Assembly (NCBI RefSeq): GCF_000218895.1
Contig: NC_015703.1
Span: 6,275,001-6,339,000 of the forward strand
Reading direction: 5' to 3'
DNA length: 64,000 nt
Source of the DNA: Runella slithyformis DSM 19594
GTDB lineage: Bacteria > Bacteroidota > Bacteroidia > Cytophagales > Spirosomataceae
Numbering within the stretch: position 1 is the first letter of the stretch; each line of letters starts with the position of its first letter. This document shows, one piece after another, positions 8,514-16,851 of the stretch. A program made the translations under genes and the position numbers. The notes beneath the pieces are model-generated. The model saw only the letters and a list, made by a program, of their open reading frames with translations. It had not been told where the DNA came from and searched no databases.

Positions 8514-9158
8514 TTATTTCTCGCCCACGATCAAAAACTGTTTACCTAATACCCACCACGTAAAGGGCATCGACAGGTAAAGTTTTACAAGCATTGGATG
8601 TACGGGCAAACCACCACGAAATGACAATGGCAGAAATCTAGCGTGAGATTCACTGATTTTAAAACCTGCTCCATACAAATGTTCTTCTACACCAAGCTCT
8701 GACAAAACCACCGTATGGTCCGCAAAATCAAAATATTGTTTGTAACAGTATTTAAAGTTAGGACCTATGATACCGATTTTGCCGCCCGGTTTGAGGGCTT
8801 TATACATACGTTCCAAAAAAAAAGCTACTTCTTCCTGCGTGTGCAGGTGTTCCAGAAAGTTGGAAATAAATACTGCGTCAAAATAATTTTCAGGCAGATC
8901 CACCTCCAGGATATCCCCAATGATCAGCTTGACATTCGGATCTGCGTAATTCTTAATGGCATCAACAATATCAACGGTCCATTTTTCAGGCGAAGGTACG
9001 GCATTAATAAACTCGCACATTCCCCCGGCCGAATCTAAAATACGGTGGGGTTTTCCAAGTTTATGATAGAAATATTCTGCGATAATTGTCCATATTACCT
9101 TCTTTTTTTCATGAGCTACCTGTTTGAAGCGGTATTCATAGATTCTTTCGTAATTCAT
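8514..9158 (-). CDS. Class I SAM-dependent methyltransferase
   Basis: 214 residues. Motif I is degenerate (ILDSAGGMCEF, about 40-50), followed by IIGDILEVDLPENYFDAVF (motifs II-III) and NFLEHLH, LKPGGKIGIIGPN, which are characteristic of Methyltransf_11/25-type enzymes. The C-terminus (LYLSMPFTWWVLGKQFLIVG) is hydrophobic and suggests a lipid-linked or membrane-near substrate. It leads an operon with two GT-C-like membrane proteins, so its target may be a lipid-linked sugar; this is inference. Confidence 0.8.
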   Translation of the reverse strand: MNYERIYEYRFKQVAHEKKKVIWTIIAEYFYHKLGKPHRILDSAGGMCEFINAVPSPEKWTVDIVDAIKNYADPNVKLIIGDILEVDLPENYFDAVFISNFLEHLHTQEEVAFFLERMYKALKPGGKIGIIGPNFKYCYKQYFDFADHTVVLSELGVEEHLYGAGFKISESHARFLPLSFRGGLPVHPMLVKLYLSMPFTWWVLGKQFLIVGEK

Positions 9159-9440
9159 CCGGCTTTTAGCGTTTTAAGTCGCAAAGAAACCACCCTTTGC
9201 AGCAATATACAAATAATGTCTGATACCCATCCGCCTTAATTCCATATTTTCGGGCTAAATGAACGTATTTCACTCGAAATTTTACCTCAAAATCAACGTT
9301 GCCTTAAATATGTTCTGTCAGGATCTTGGCCTGGGACTTCACCAATAGCCCACTGTGTATAGAAATGAAAAAAAACGTTAGACCTACCCTTTGGTGATCA
9401 GGCTGCATTGAAAATCGAACGAGAAAGGGGAATGATTATC

Positions 9441-9956
9441 CTAGACCGTTACCACTTCCTGTAATACATTCAGCAATTGTCTGATATTCAGGCTTTCTCC
9501 TTTCAGCGTAAAATCTGCCTGTGAGTAAAAGGGAAAACGGTCACGGTATCTTTGTTGTAAATTTTCCAAAAGTTGGGTATCCTGTTTCTGATACGTCGGA
9601 CGGTCGTTGGAAGAGTGCCGTTGAATTCGGTCCACGATCTCTTCGGGTGCCACATCCAGAAAAACACTGATGCCGTTTTCTTTGATATAAGCCATATTAT
9701 CATGGAAATAGGGAACTCCCCCCCCGGTGGCCACGATCAGTTTGGAATCGGGACGAATGGCCCGCAGAATTCTCGCCTCCGCTTCCCGGAAATAGGGTTC
9801 ACCCTTTTGGGCAAAAATAGCATTAATGCTCATCCCCTCTTCCTTCACAATCAATACATCCGTATCTACAAAACGATACCGAAGCTGCCGGGCTAATTGT
9901 TTGCCAAGCGTCGTTTTTCCCGATGACGGAAGACCTACCAAGAATATATTTTTCAT
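9441..9956 (-). CDS. aroK: Shikimate kinase
   Basis: 171 residues. It phosphorylates shikimate at the 3-OH in the chorismate pathway. The Walker A motif GLPSSGKTT spans residues 8-16. Shikimate-contacting D33 (FVDTD), R57 (EPYFREAE) and GGG 78-80 are present, along with lid Arg R119 (SSNDRPTY) and RDRFPFYSQAD. It is followed by no close downstream gene. Upstream lies a 15-bp inverted repeat and then the BT_3928-family gene. Confidence 0.93.
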   Translation of the reverse strand: MKNIFLVGLPSSGKTTLGKQLARQLRYRFVDTDVLIVKEEGMSINAIFAQKGEPYFREAEARILRAIRPDSKLIVATGGGVPYFHDNMAYIKENGISVFLDVAPEEIVDRIQRHSSNDRPTYQKQDTQLLENLQQRYRDRFPFYSQADFTLKGESLNIRQLLNVLQEVVTV

Positions 9957-9968
9957 AGAAGTGAGAAA

Positions 9969-10014
9969 TCAGGAGTGAGGAGTCAGAAAAAATCTTCTCA
10001 CTCCTCACTCCTGA
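9969..10014. repeat. Intergenic inverted repeat
   Basis: A perfect 15-bp inverted repeat (TCAGGAGTGAGGAGT and its complement) around a 16-nt loop fills the gap between the BT_3928-family gene and aroK. The arm is itself made of GGAGTGA words. There is no U-tract, so it may be a dispersed repeat rather than a terminator. Confidence 0.5.
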
Positions 10015-10023
10015 ACACTGATA

Positions 10024-11112
10024 TTACAATTTGCCGACAACTTCTTCTTTTTCAGGAGTTTGATTATAATGCCATTTTCCCTTTACGACACCGTTATTGA
10101 GCAACCAGACCCCCGGATTAGAGCGAGAAATGGTCTTCAGTACCGTACCGTCAGCGAAAAAATAAGGTATATCCAAGGCATAAGCTTTACGAATTTCCTG
10201 AATCTCGGCATCGCTGTCGGAGGTGAGTATCAGGGATTCAATGTCGGTGCCTTTCACTGAGTTTACTAATGAACGAATATGGGCCAAACTGGCCCCGTTG
10301 AGATCAGGTCCATTTTTAATGATAATGATGAGTTTTTTTCCTTTAAAGGTTTCCTGCGTAAAATCTCCCTCATTATTCCAGACCTTATAATCCGTAATTT
10401 TCGGCTTGGCGTTCTCATTAATGAGCACCATTTCTTTGTATTTATAAGCGGTATCGGTCGGAAATTTCTCAAATTCTTCCGTTTTTCCGTCTTTTTCCAT
10501 GATGTACTTGTAACGCAGGGGTTCTGAGGGCTGCATCAGTTGCGGAATATTGTTGCCGATCTTGTAAGGCAAAAAATCAACGGGCGGCAAATACCGAATG
10601 GCATAAATGGCCAACGCCAACGAAAAAATCGCTGAAAAACCCACCAAAGATCCGGTACGCAGATTCCGAAATACTTTTCGCTGCCAAATGAGAAAAATGA
10701 TCAGCACCAGCAGAACAATATCTTTGGTAAACGAGGTCCAGGGCTTGAGCTTGAGAAAATCACCGAAACAACCACAATCGGTCACTTTGTTGTAGTAAGC
10801 CGAATAAAACGTCAGAAACGTAAAGAACACGATCAGCAGCAACAGAATCCAATTGACCTGTTTAAGCCGCCACGACACCAGCAACGCCACCCCCAAAATA
10901 ACTTCGGCGGCGCACATCAACACCGAAAAATACAGGGCGTAGGGGACCAGCGCCATCCAAAAATCGTGCAGGGCCGGAAAATCAGCGGCAAACACTTCAA
11001 AATATTCTTCCAGTTTGATTTGCGTACCTACGGGGTCATTGAGTTTGACCAATCCCGAAAAAATAAAAATGCCCCCAACCAGGAAGCGAACAATATGGGC
11101 TACTATTTTCAT
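10024..11112 (-). CDS. BT_3928 family protein: DoxX/MauE-like membrane domain plus thioredoxin-like domain
   Basis: 362 residues. The N-terminal half has four or five TM helices with the DoxX-type start (VRFLVGGIFIFSGLVKLNDP) and a DCGCFGDFL motif like that of MauE-type proteins, which implies disulfide chemistry. The C-terminal half is a thioredoxin-like fold (KKLIIIIKNGPDL, ALDIPYFFADG, NPGVWLLNNG) without a CxxC. The family sits beside DUF1599 and folP in many Bacteroidota. Here its ATG shares one base with the stop of the upstream nucleotidyltransferase gene (TAATG), suggesting translational coupling. Function unproven; a quinone- or thiol-linked redox partner is inference. Confidence 0.75.
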   Translation of the reverse strand: MKIVAHIVRFLVGGIFIFSGLVKLNDPVGTQIKLEEYFEVFAADFPALHDFWMALVPYALYFSVLMCAAEVILGVALLVSWRLKQVNWILLLLIVFFTFLTFYSAYYNKVTDCGCFGDFLKLKPWTSFTKDIVLLVLIIFLIWQRKVFRNLRTGSLVGFSAIFSLALAIYAIRYLPPVDFLPYKIGNNIPQLMQPSEPLRYKYIMEKDGKTEEFEKFPTDTAYKYKEMVLINENAKPKITDYKVWNNEGDFTQETFKGKKLIIIIKNGPDLNGASLAHIRSLVNSVKGTDIESLILTSDSDAEIQEIRKAYALDIPYFFADGTVLKTISRSNPGVWLLNNGVVKGKWHYNQTPEKEEVVGKL

Positions 11113-11600
11113 TAATCAGTGGGTTCGTTGTTTATCTTTTGAAACTTTAAAAAATCATCAATCATAATCACATCTCTCAAGTCCTGAGGTCTTTGTGCAA
11201 TAACTTTTAAATCCCGTAAATCATTCAGGTGCAAAAAATAAAGCGTCTGTCCCTGTCCGTTTTTACAACTTCTAGCCCTCAGGAAACATTCATCAAAATC
11301 AAAACGGTAATGTACCTGAGTAAGAATGTCAAGTTCATCATTGATTCCGAATATTTGGGGTTGTCTAAAATCAAGCATTGACAAACCATCCAGCTCTTCG
11401 GTAGAATAACCCATACAGATCAATACATTTATTAATTTTTCTCCATTTTCAACCGTTGGCTTAATCCAAATATCTACGTCATTTGTTGCTCTATTCAATC
11501 CATTCAGGTACATCGCAAAACCGCCAATTATTAAATATTTTAATTGGAGTTGTTCAGCACATGCTGTGAAAAGCAAAAATTCATTGTTTTCTAAATCCAT
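11112..11600 (-). CDS. Small nucleotidyltransferase-like protein
   Basis: 162 residues. The N-terminus has LIIGGFAMYLNGLNRATND then VDIWI, the GG...DxD arrangement of AbiEii/DUF6036-like nucleotidyltransferases. The 63-residue gene upstream overlaps it by 10 nt, and its stop overlaps the start of the BT_3928-family gene. This small protein plus nucleotidyltransferase pairing recurs in many bacteria and looks like a toxin-antitoxin or regulatory pair, but no activity can be assigned. Its position splits an otherwise conserved housekeeping cluster, which suggests insertion. Confidence 0.65.
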   Translation of the reverse strand: MDLENNEFLLFTACAEQLQLKYLIIGGFAMYLNGLNRATNDVDIWIKPTVENGEKLINVLICMGYSTEELDGLSMLDFRQPQIFGINDELDILTQVHYRFDFDECFLRARSCKNGQGQTLYFLHLNDLRDLKVIAQRPQDLRDVIMIDDFLKFQKINNEPTD

Positions 11601-11782
11601 GAAACTTTGCGAATGACAATCTCCCTTTTAAGCATTTTTTTAATCCCCATAAACGCCCTGAATTTAGCTCTTTCTGCAAAAAAACGCACAAAACGTTCAT
11701 CCGGTGTTTCCTGTATACCCCGTTGAAGCATCGCTTCATAAGGTTCATTCAGATTTTTATAGATGGTTATTTTACGCTTCAT
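11591..11782 (-). CDS. Small partner protein of the nucleotidyltransferase
   Basis: 63 residues, basic, starting MKRKITIYKNLNEPYEAML. The pattern (basic N-terminus, TIYK, acidic helix, TPDERF) resembles the short genes found directly before nucleotidyltransferases of this class. It overlaps the next gene by 10 nt, a layout typical of coupled pairs. No DNA-binding motif is obvious. Real gene likely on position and coding character; function unknown. Confidence 0.55.
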   Translation of the reverse strand: MKRKITIYKNLNEPYEAMLQRGIQETPDERFVRFFAERAKFRAFMGIKKMLKREIVIRKVSWI

Positions 11783-11840
11783 ATACGTCTTATGATTTGT
11801 TAAATCGCTTAAATTTCAAAAATCAGGCCAAAGTAAAATC

Positions 11841-12392
11841 TTACTCCGCCACGCCGAGCTTTATCAGGCAAAAAACCGAATAATTGATGATGTCCTGATA
11901 GCCTGATTTTACACCCTCGGAGATGATGGTTACGCCTTCGTTATCTTCAATCTGCTTGATTCTAAACAACTTCATCAAAATAATATCTGTCATGCTGCTT
12001 ACCCGCATGTCGCGCCAAGCTTCACCGTAATCGTGATTTTTATTAAACAACAGTTCGTAGACTTCGCTCATTTGCGCGTCATACATGTCGGTCAGTTCGG
12101 CCGCCGTAAAATCCGTTCGTTTGTTATCGCCCAATTGAATTTGAATCAGGGCCATGACACAATAATTAATGATTCCGACAAATTCCGGCACTTCCCCCTC
12201 GTCTACTTTCGAGAAGCCGTTTTCCTGCAACGTACGAATGCGCTGGGCTTTGATGAAAATTTGGTCAGTGATGGACGGCAATCGTAAAATTCGCCACGAA
12301 GGACCATAGTCTTGGTTTTTTTTCGTAAAAATATCTTTGCAACGAGTGATTACACTCCGATATTCGCGCTCGGTTTTACTTTGGTTAGTCAT
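11841..12392 (-). CDS. DUF1599 domain-containing protein
   Basis: 183 residues built from two similar halves: DYGPSWRILRLPSITDQIF near residue 35 and DYGEAWRDMRVSSMTDIIL near residue 123, each followed by R(I/T)...(Q/L) and a hydrophobic helix (ALIQIQLG, CLIKLGV). The internal duplication is characteristic of DUF1599, whose members neighbour folP in Bacteroidota. The all-alpha NNN(D/E)YG..W pattern resembles MazG/dUTPase-like folds, so a nucleotide role is possible but unproven. It is divergent from folP with about 127 bp between the starts. Confidence 0.8.
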   Translation of the reverse strand: MTNQSKTEREYRSVITRCKDIFTKKNQDYGPSWRILRLPSITDQIFIKAQRIRTLQENGFSKVDEGEVPEFVGIINYCVMALIQIQLGDNKRTDFTAAELTDMYDAQMSEVYELLFNKNHDYGEAWRDMRVSSMTDIILMKLFRIKQIEDNEGVTIISEGVKSGYQDIINYSVFCLIKLGVAE

Positions 12393-12519
12393 AGTTATTG
12401 GCTTCGAGTCAGGAAGTGAGCATGGGTGATTCGATGGCCATTCAATTGCTTTTTATCCAATTTCATGACTTTACGTTGACAACAAATGACAATTCGTGAC
12501 TTTTTTTCGCCGCTAAATT

Positions 12520-13356
12520 ATGAAAAAAACGCTGAACATTGGCGGTAAATTACTGGACTTGTCTACGCCGCAGGTCATGGGAATCCTCAACATTACCCCC
12601 GATTCTTTTTATTCCGAGAGCCGCGTCACTCAATTGGAAGAAGCATATAAGAAAGCGGAACGTATGCTGTCCGAAGGTGCCTCCATTCTGGATTTGGGCG
12701 GACATTCCACCCGCCCGGGGGCCGATGCGGTGAGCGAAGAAGAGGAAACCGGGCGTATTCTGCCCGTGGTGGAGATGCTGCGTAAACACTTCCCCAACGC
12801 GGTACTTTCCATTGACACCTTCAGAGCTTCAGTAGCGCGTAAAGCGGTAAAAGCCGGGGCTCATATCATCAATGACATTGCCGGCGGAAACCTTGATTCC
12901 CGGATGTTTGAAACAGTAGCTTTTCTGAAGGTACCTTACATTCTGATGCACAGTCGCGGTACGCCCCAAACCATGAAAGACCTGAATCAATACGATGATC
13001 TGGTGACGGATGTACTGCGGGAATTACAGGCTAAAATAGACCAACTCCAACAACTCGGCGTCAAAGATATTGTGGCCGACATGGGGTTTGGATTTGCTAA
13101 AAATGCGGACCAAAACTACGTTCTGCTGAATGCTCTGCAATCTTTTCAGGTACTGAATGTCCCTATTCTGGCAGGCGTGTCTCGAAAATCCATGATCTGG
13201 CGCAAACTTGACATTACCCCCGATAAATCCCTCAACGGAACAACGGTTTTGAATACCGTGGCGTTACTCAACGGCGCAGGTATCCTGCGCGTTCACGATG
13301 TAAAAGAAGCGGTGGAAGCGGTCAAATTGGTGGGATTGCTTCGGCGCGAATGCTAA
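12520..13356 (+). CDS. folP: Dihydropteroate synthase
   Basis: 278 residues. It condenses p-aminobenzoate with dihydropterin pyrophosphate to give dihydropteroate. The family motifs are present in order: MGILNITPDSFY, LDLGGHSTRPGA, LSIDTFRASVA, INDIAGG, LMHSRGTPQTM, DMGFGFAKN, GVSRKS and RVHDVKEA. It is divergent from the DUF1599 gene. A long inverted repeat after the stop separates it from a convergent DoxX gene. Confidence 0.95.
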   Translation: MKKTLNIGGKLLDLSTPQVMGILNITPDSFYSESRVTQLEEAYKKAERMLSEGASILDLGGHSTRPGADAVSEEEETGRILPVVEMLRKHFPNAVLSIDTFRASVARKAVKAGAHIINDIAGGNLDSRMFETVAFLKVPYILMHSRGTPQTMKDLNQYDDLVTDVLRELQAKIDQLQQLGVKDIVADMGFGFAKNADQNYVLLNALQSFQVLNVPILAGVSRKSMIWRKLDITPDKSLNGTTVLNTVALLNGAGILRVHDVKEAVEAVKLVGLLRREC

Positions 13357-13359
13357 AGA

Positions 13360-13402
13360 TATATAGACTTGCCAAGTTTTAAAAACTTGGCAAGTCTATA
13401 TA
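13360..13402. terminator. Long inverted repeat, bidirectional terminator
   Basis: A 21-bp perfect inverted repeat (TATATAGACTTGCCAAGTTT plus one T, and its complement) with almost no loop lies exactly between convergent folP and the DoxX gene. It would work as a terminator in both directions. The GACTTGCCAAG core looks like a dispersed intergenic repeat, which a genome search would show. Confidence 0.65.
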
Positions 13403-13408
13403 ATTACA

Positions 13409-13828
13409 TCAGAATCTTCTTTTTTGATACAGCGATCTGTCAAGAGAATACTTTCCTGCACCTATCAACAGTATTGTAACATAAGCAATCAAAAACAGCA
13501 AACCGTGTTCTTTTTCACCCAACGGTTCGCCGGCATGCATTATAAATGCCACGACTAAAAAGTGAATGATTTCGATGACCGCCGCTACCCGCGTCCACAA
13601 TCCTATTATAACTAACAAAGGTGCTATGACCTCACCGATAACGGCCAGCGCATGAGAGATTCGAGGGCCCACGTGCAGTGGGTCAGGAAAATCGGCGGCA
13701 CCGTTTAAAAAACTCAATAATTTATCATATCCGTGTGTAAGCAGCAACAGCGGAACACATACACGCAGCACCAAAATCCCCCAATCCGTGTAAGCAACTT
13801 TTGAACTTGGTTTAAAAAAATCAAACAT
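13409..13828 (-). CDS. DoxX family membrane protein
   Basis: 139 residues from the internal ATG at 13828 (MFDFFKPSSKVAYTDWG); an upstream ATG at 13855 would add nine residues. Four TM helices and the DoxX features GILVLRVCVPLLLLTHGYDKL, split by a loop, IGEVIAPLLVIIGLWTRVAA and a C-terminal LDRSLYQKRR tail. DoxX proteins are quinone-linked or of unknown redox function. There is no thiosulfate-oxidising partner nearby, so no substrate is implied. Confidence 0.8.
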   Translation of the reverse strand: MFDFFKPSSKVAYTDWGILVLRVCVPLLLLTHGYDKLLSFLNGAADFPDPLHVGPRISHALAVIGEVIAPLLVIIGLWTRVAAVIEIIHFLVVAFIMHAGEPLGEKEHGLLFLIAYVTILLIGAGKYSLDRSLYQKRRF

Positions 13829-13956
13829 AGCCGGATACTTTTTTAAGTGAAACAATAGAAACGCTAAGTGCTTTGTTTACGGCCTGCCCTTTTGCAACAA
13901 AAGCCCAAAGCACCGAAAAATAGCCATTTTCCCGTTTTATGTAAAATTTCCGTTCT

Positions 13957-16464
13957 TTAATTCCCTTCCAAAATATATATCTTATTCTTTTCGGTCGTCA
14001 AATCGTACACAAAACCGCTTGATTCGGGGGTTGTGGTCTGATATTTATTTTCAAACACCGCATAAAAGGAATTGGGGTTTTTACCCTTGGCGGGCTGAAG
14101 CTTGGCACCGGGCAGGGCATTGGGCAGTTTCAACCGGCAATTTCCGCCTAACAATGATTTTATGATCACGCGGGTAATCTTTCCGTCTTTCCACGTCATG
14201 TCGATTTCAAATCCCCCGCGTGCTTTCAAACCTTTGATATTACCCGTAGCCCACGCATCGGGCAGCGCCGGCAAAAGATTTACGAGTCCATCCTGACTTT
14301 GAATCAACATTTCGGCGATGCCTGAGGTGCCGCCAAAATTTCCGTCGATCTGAAAGGGCGGGTGCGCACAAAACAAATTCAAATACGTACCGCCCCCCTT
14401 CGCATAATCGGTCCCTTCTACGCCTGTCAATTTGAGCAGTTCCTGCAAAAGTTTGTGGGCGTGATTGCCGTCATGAAGTCTTGCCCAAAAATTGATTTTC
14501 CACGATTTGCTCCAACCCGTACCGCCATCGCCTCTGATTTCGAGGGTTTTTCGCGCCGCGTCAGTGTATTTGGGCGTACGAAGCGGAGAAATATAACGCC
14601 CCGGGTGCACGGCAAACAAATGCGATACGTGGCGATGTTGCGGATCTTGGTCTTCCCAATCTTTGTACCATTCCTGAAGATTCCCTTTTTTCCCGATCTG
14701 CAACGGAAACAGGTGTTGTACTCTATCTTCCAGGGTTTTGCGTAATTCAGCGTCGACTTTGAGGTGTTCGGAGGCATGAATCACGTTTGTAAACACATCA
14801 TAGACCAAGGCCATATCCATCGTTGTGGCCACCGAAACAGCCTGTGTTATTCCTTTTTCGGTTATAAAAACGTTCTCAGGGGAAGTGGAAGGCGAAGTGA
14901 TCCAATTTCCGCCGGCATCTTTGACCAGCCAATCCAGGCAAAACTGCGCGGCATCCCGCATAAGTGGATAGGCGTAGTTTTTCAGGTATTTTTCATCGCC
15001 CGAATACACATAATGTTCCCATAAATGCTGACTCAACCAAGCACCGCCCATCGCCCAGTTGGCCCACGACGGACTGCCTTTGCCTTTATCACCTACGGGA
15101 TTGGAGGCACCCCAAATATCAGAATTGTGATGGACCGTCCAGCCCTTCATTCCGTAAAAATTCTTGGCGGTTTCACGTCCTGTGGCCGCAGCACCTGCTA
15201 TCCAATCGGTAAAAGTGGTGTGCAATTCCGATAGATTCGCCACTTCGGCGGGCCAATAGTTCATTTCTGCGTTGATGTTGGTGGTATAATTGCTACTCCA
15301 CGGCGGACGCGTCATGGGGTTCCAGATTCCCTGTAAATTGGCGGGAATGCCGCCGGGCCGTGAGGAGGAGATCAATAGATAACGGCCAAAATCAAAATAC
15401 AAAGCCTCCAGCTCGGGGTCATTGCCCAGTTGCGCATAGCGCGCCAAGCGCGCATCCATGGGCAGATGTGCCGCTTCACCAGATTGGCCGAGGGTCAGCT
15501 TTACCCGATCAAAATACTTTCGATAATCAGCGATGTGGGCTTTTCGAATCAAATCCATGGATTTGGCCGAGGCCCTTTTCAAATAGGCTTCGACCAAGGC
15601 TTTTTCATCCCGCCCCTGACTGTCGGGGCATTTATCAAAGCCGTTGAAACTGGTAGCAGCAGTCACGAGCAAAATCGCTTCCGTAGCGTTGCTGATGCTG
15701 ATGCCTGATGTATCGGCCGTTACTTTTCCATCGGTGGTTTGTACCTTGACACGCCAGTCAAACCGCATTCCTTTACAGCCGGAAGGATCTTCGTAATAAA
15801 CAGGTTTGGCATTATAATTCACATAATTCGGGTCGGCGTGAGCAGGGGCTTTGCCGCGCATGCTCAATTCATTTTTGCCCGTTATTTGTTTTAGAAACGG
15901 ATGCGGACTACGGGTCGAAGCCGAGAAATTCAATTTTCCTTTTTGCGAAGCCGTCAATCGAAGCACAATCACTTGGTCAGGGGCCGATACAAACAGTTCT
16001 CGGCTGTACGTGACGCCCTCAATCGTAAATTGGGTATGTGCCGTGGCATTTTGCAGGTCCAAATCACGAAAATAGGCAGTAGGTTGAGCCTCAAAAGGCT
16101 GTTTGATGAGTACATCGCCCAAGGGCTGATAGGCTTCGGTATACAGTCCCTGTATCTTTTGCAGTTCTTTGGAAGCCATTTCGTAGTCTTCCCGATTCAA
16201 TGCCTCTCGCACTGCCGGCAAATGTTTGAGGGCATCAGGGTTAGGATTTTTCTCCACGGGTCCACCCGACCACAACGTCTCTTCATTCAATTGCAGCAAT
16301 TCTTCATTGACTCGCCCAAAGGTCATCACTCCCAACCGCCCGTTGCCTACGGGCAGGGCCTCGTTCCAGTTGCGGGCGGGCTGTTTGTAATGAATGGGAG
16401 CTTGGGCAAAAGCGTTGATAAAAAAACACAGATAAACAACAATTGGGAAAAGGCTTTTTTTCAT
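13957..16464 (-). CDS. Secreted glycoside hydrolase family 95 (alpha-L-fucosidase-like)
   Basis: 835 residues with a signal peptide (MKKSLFPIVVYLCFFINAFA). GH95 enzymes remove alpha-1,2-linked fucose (some act on galactose) by inversion. Family motifs are present: NEALPVGNGRLGVMTFG at the N-terminal domain; TTNINAEMNYWPAEVANLSE with the Asn pair that activates water; SPSTSPEN containing the likely acid Glu; DPQHRHVSHLFAVHPG; GTGWSKSWKINFWARL; and QIDGNFGGTSGIAEM with the conserved Asp. It appears monocistronic and has no SusCD genes next to it. The substrate is probably plant or algal fucosylated glycan, which is inference. Confidence 0.92.
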   Translation of the reverse strand: MKKSLFPIVVYLCFFINAFAQAPIHYKQPARNWNEALPVGNGRLGVMTFGRVNEELLQLNEETLWSGGPVEKNPNPDALKHLPAVREALNREDYEMASKELQKIQGLYTEAYQPLGDVLIKQPFEAQPTAYFRDLDLQNATAHTQFTIEGVTYSRELFVSAPDQVIVLRLTASQKGKLNFSASTRSPHPFLKQITGKNELSMRGKAPAHADPNYVNYNAKPVYYEDPSGCKGMRFDWRVKVQTTDGKVTADTSGISISNATEAILLVTAATSFNGFDKCPDSQGRDEKALVEAYLKRASAKSMDLIRKAHIADYRKYFDRVKLTLGQSGEAAHLPMDARLARYAQLGNDPELEALYFDFGRYLLISSSRPGGIPANLQGIWNPMTRPPWSSNYTTNINAEMNYWPAEVANLSELHTTFTDWIAGAAATGRETAKNFYGMKGWTVHHNSDIWGASNPVGDKGKGSPSWANWAMGGAWLSQHLWEHYVYSGDEKYLKNYAYPLMRDAAQFCLDWLVKDAGGNWITSPSTSPENVFITEKGITQAVSVATTMDMALVYDVFTNVIHASEHLKVDAELRKTLEDRVQHLFPLQIGKKGNLQEWYKDWEDQDPQHRHVSHLFAVHPGRYISPLRTPKYTDAARKTLEIRGDGGTGWSKSWKINFWARLHDGNHAHKLLQELLKLTGVEGTDYAKGGGTYLNLFCAHPPFQIDGNFGGTSGIAEMLIQSQDGLVNLLPALPDAWATGNIKGLKARGGFEIDMTWKDGKITRVIIKSLLGGNCRLKLPNALPGAKLQPAKGKNPNSFYAVFENKYQTTTPESSGFVYDLTTEKNKIYILEGN

Positions 16465-16513
16465 GAAGTTTATATAGTTAAATGAGGATACAGCGGCACC
16501 CTGAGTGACTTAG

Positions 16514-16565
16514 CTCCTCAATTCTCCGAGAAACTCCCTTTTTCACTCCGTGAAACTCCGTGTCC
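16514..16565 (+). repeat. Decamer-phased intergenic repeat (copy 1)
   Basis: Five consecutive units beginning CTCC: CTCCTCAATT, CTCCGAGAAA, a 12-nt unit CTCCCTTTTTCA, CTCCGTGAAA and CTCCGTGTCC. The same order of unit lengths (10, 12, 10, 10, ending CTCYGTGTCC) occurs at 63154-63195, so the two are related copies of one element. There is no open reading frame. Confidence 0.6.
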
Positions 16566-16821
16566 ATTTAGAATACGGATGGAATTTCCGAATGGGGGTT
16601 GTCTTTGGGAATAAAGAATTGAGTCTTTACTATCTCCTCTTCCATAACTTCCCGGAGCAGCAAGATAATTCCGAATAAATCAATGCAATATATCTGTTTC
16701 CCAAAGTGATAACGCATGCGCAATAGATAACAACCCGTTGATAATCAATCCAAAACCACCAAAAATCAATAACGATTAACGATTAACAGGCACGTAAATA
16801 CATAAAAGCGAGAAGATTGTG

Positions 16822-16829
16822 TAATTTTG
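16822..16829 (+). promoter_or_regulatory. Putative -7 element of dxr
   Basis: TAATTTTG, a match to TAnnTTTG, 22 nt before the dxr ATG. No clear -33 motif is seen. Confidence 0.45.
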
Positions 16830-16851
16830 CTCGTGAATAGTTGCCTACTGC

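Larger units (their letters stand above)
16465..16851. other. Intergenic region between the GH95 gene and dxr
   Basis: About 390 bp between divergent genes, with no coding potential. It holds the decamer repeat at 16514-16565 and, close to dxr, a TAATTTTG -7 element. A short direct repeat (AACGATTAACGATTAAC) lies near 16770-16787. Confidence 0.6.

Noticed and set aside
10024-11112. BT_3928-family gene as thiosulfate:quinone oxidoreductase (DoxDA-like)
   Set aside because: Only DoxX-like membrane topology matches; no DoxA-type subunit or sulfur genes are present.
13360-13402. Inverted repeat as the end of a transposon
   Set aside because: No transposase or target-site duplication; it lies between convergent genes as a terminator.
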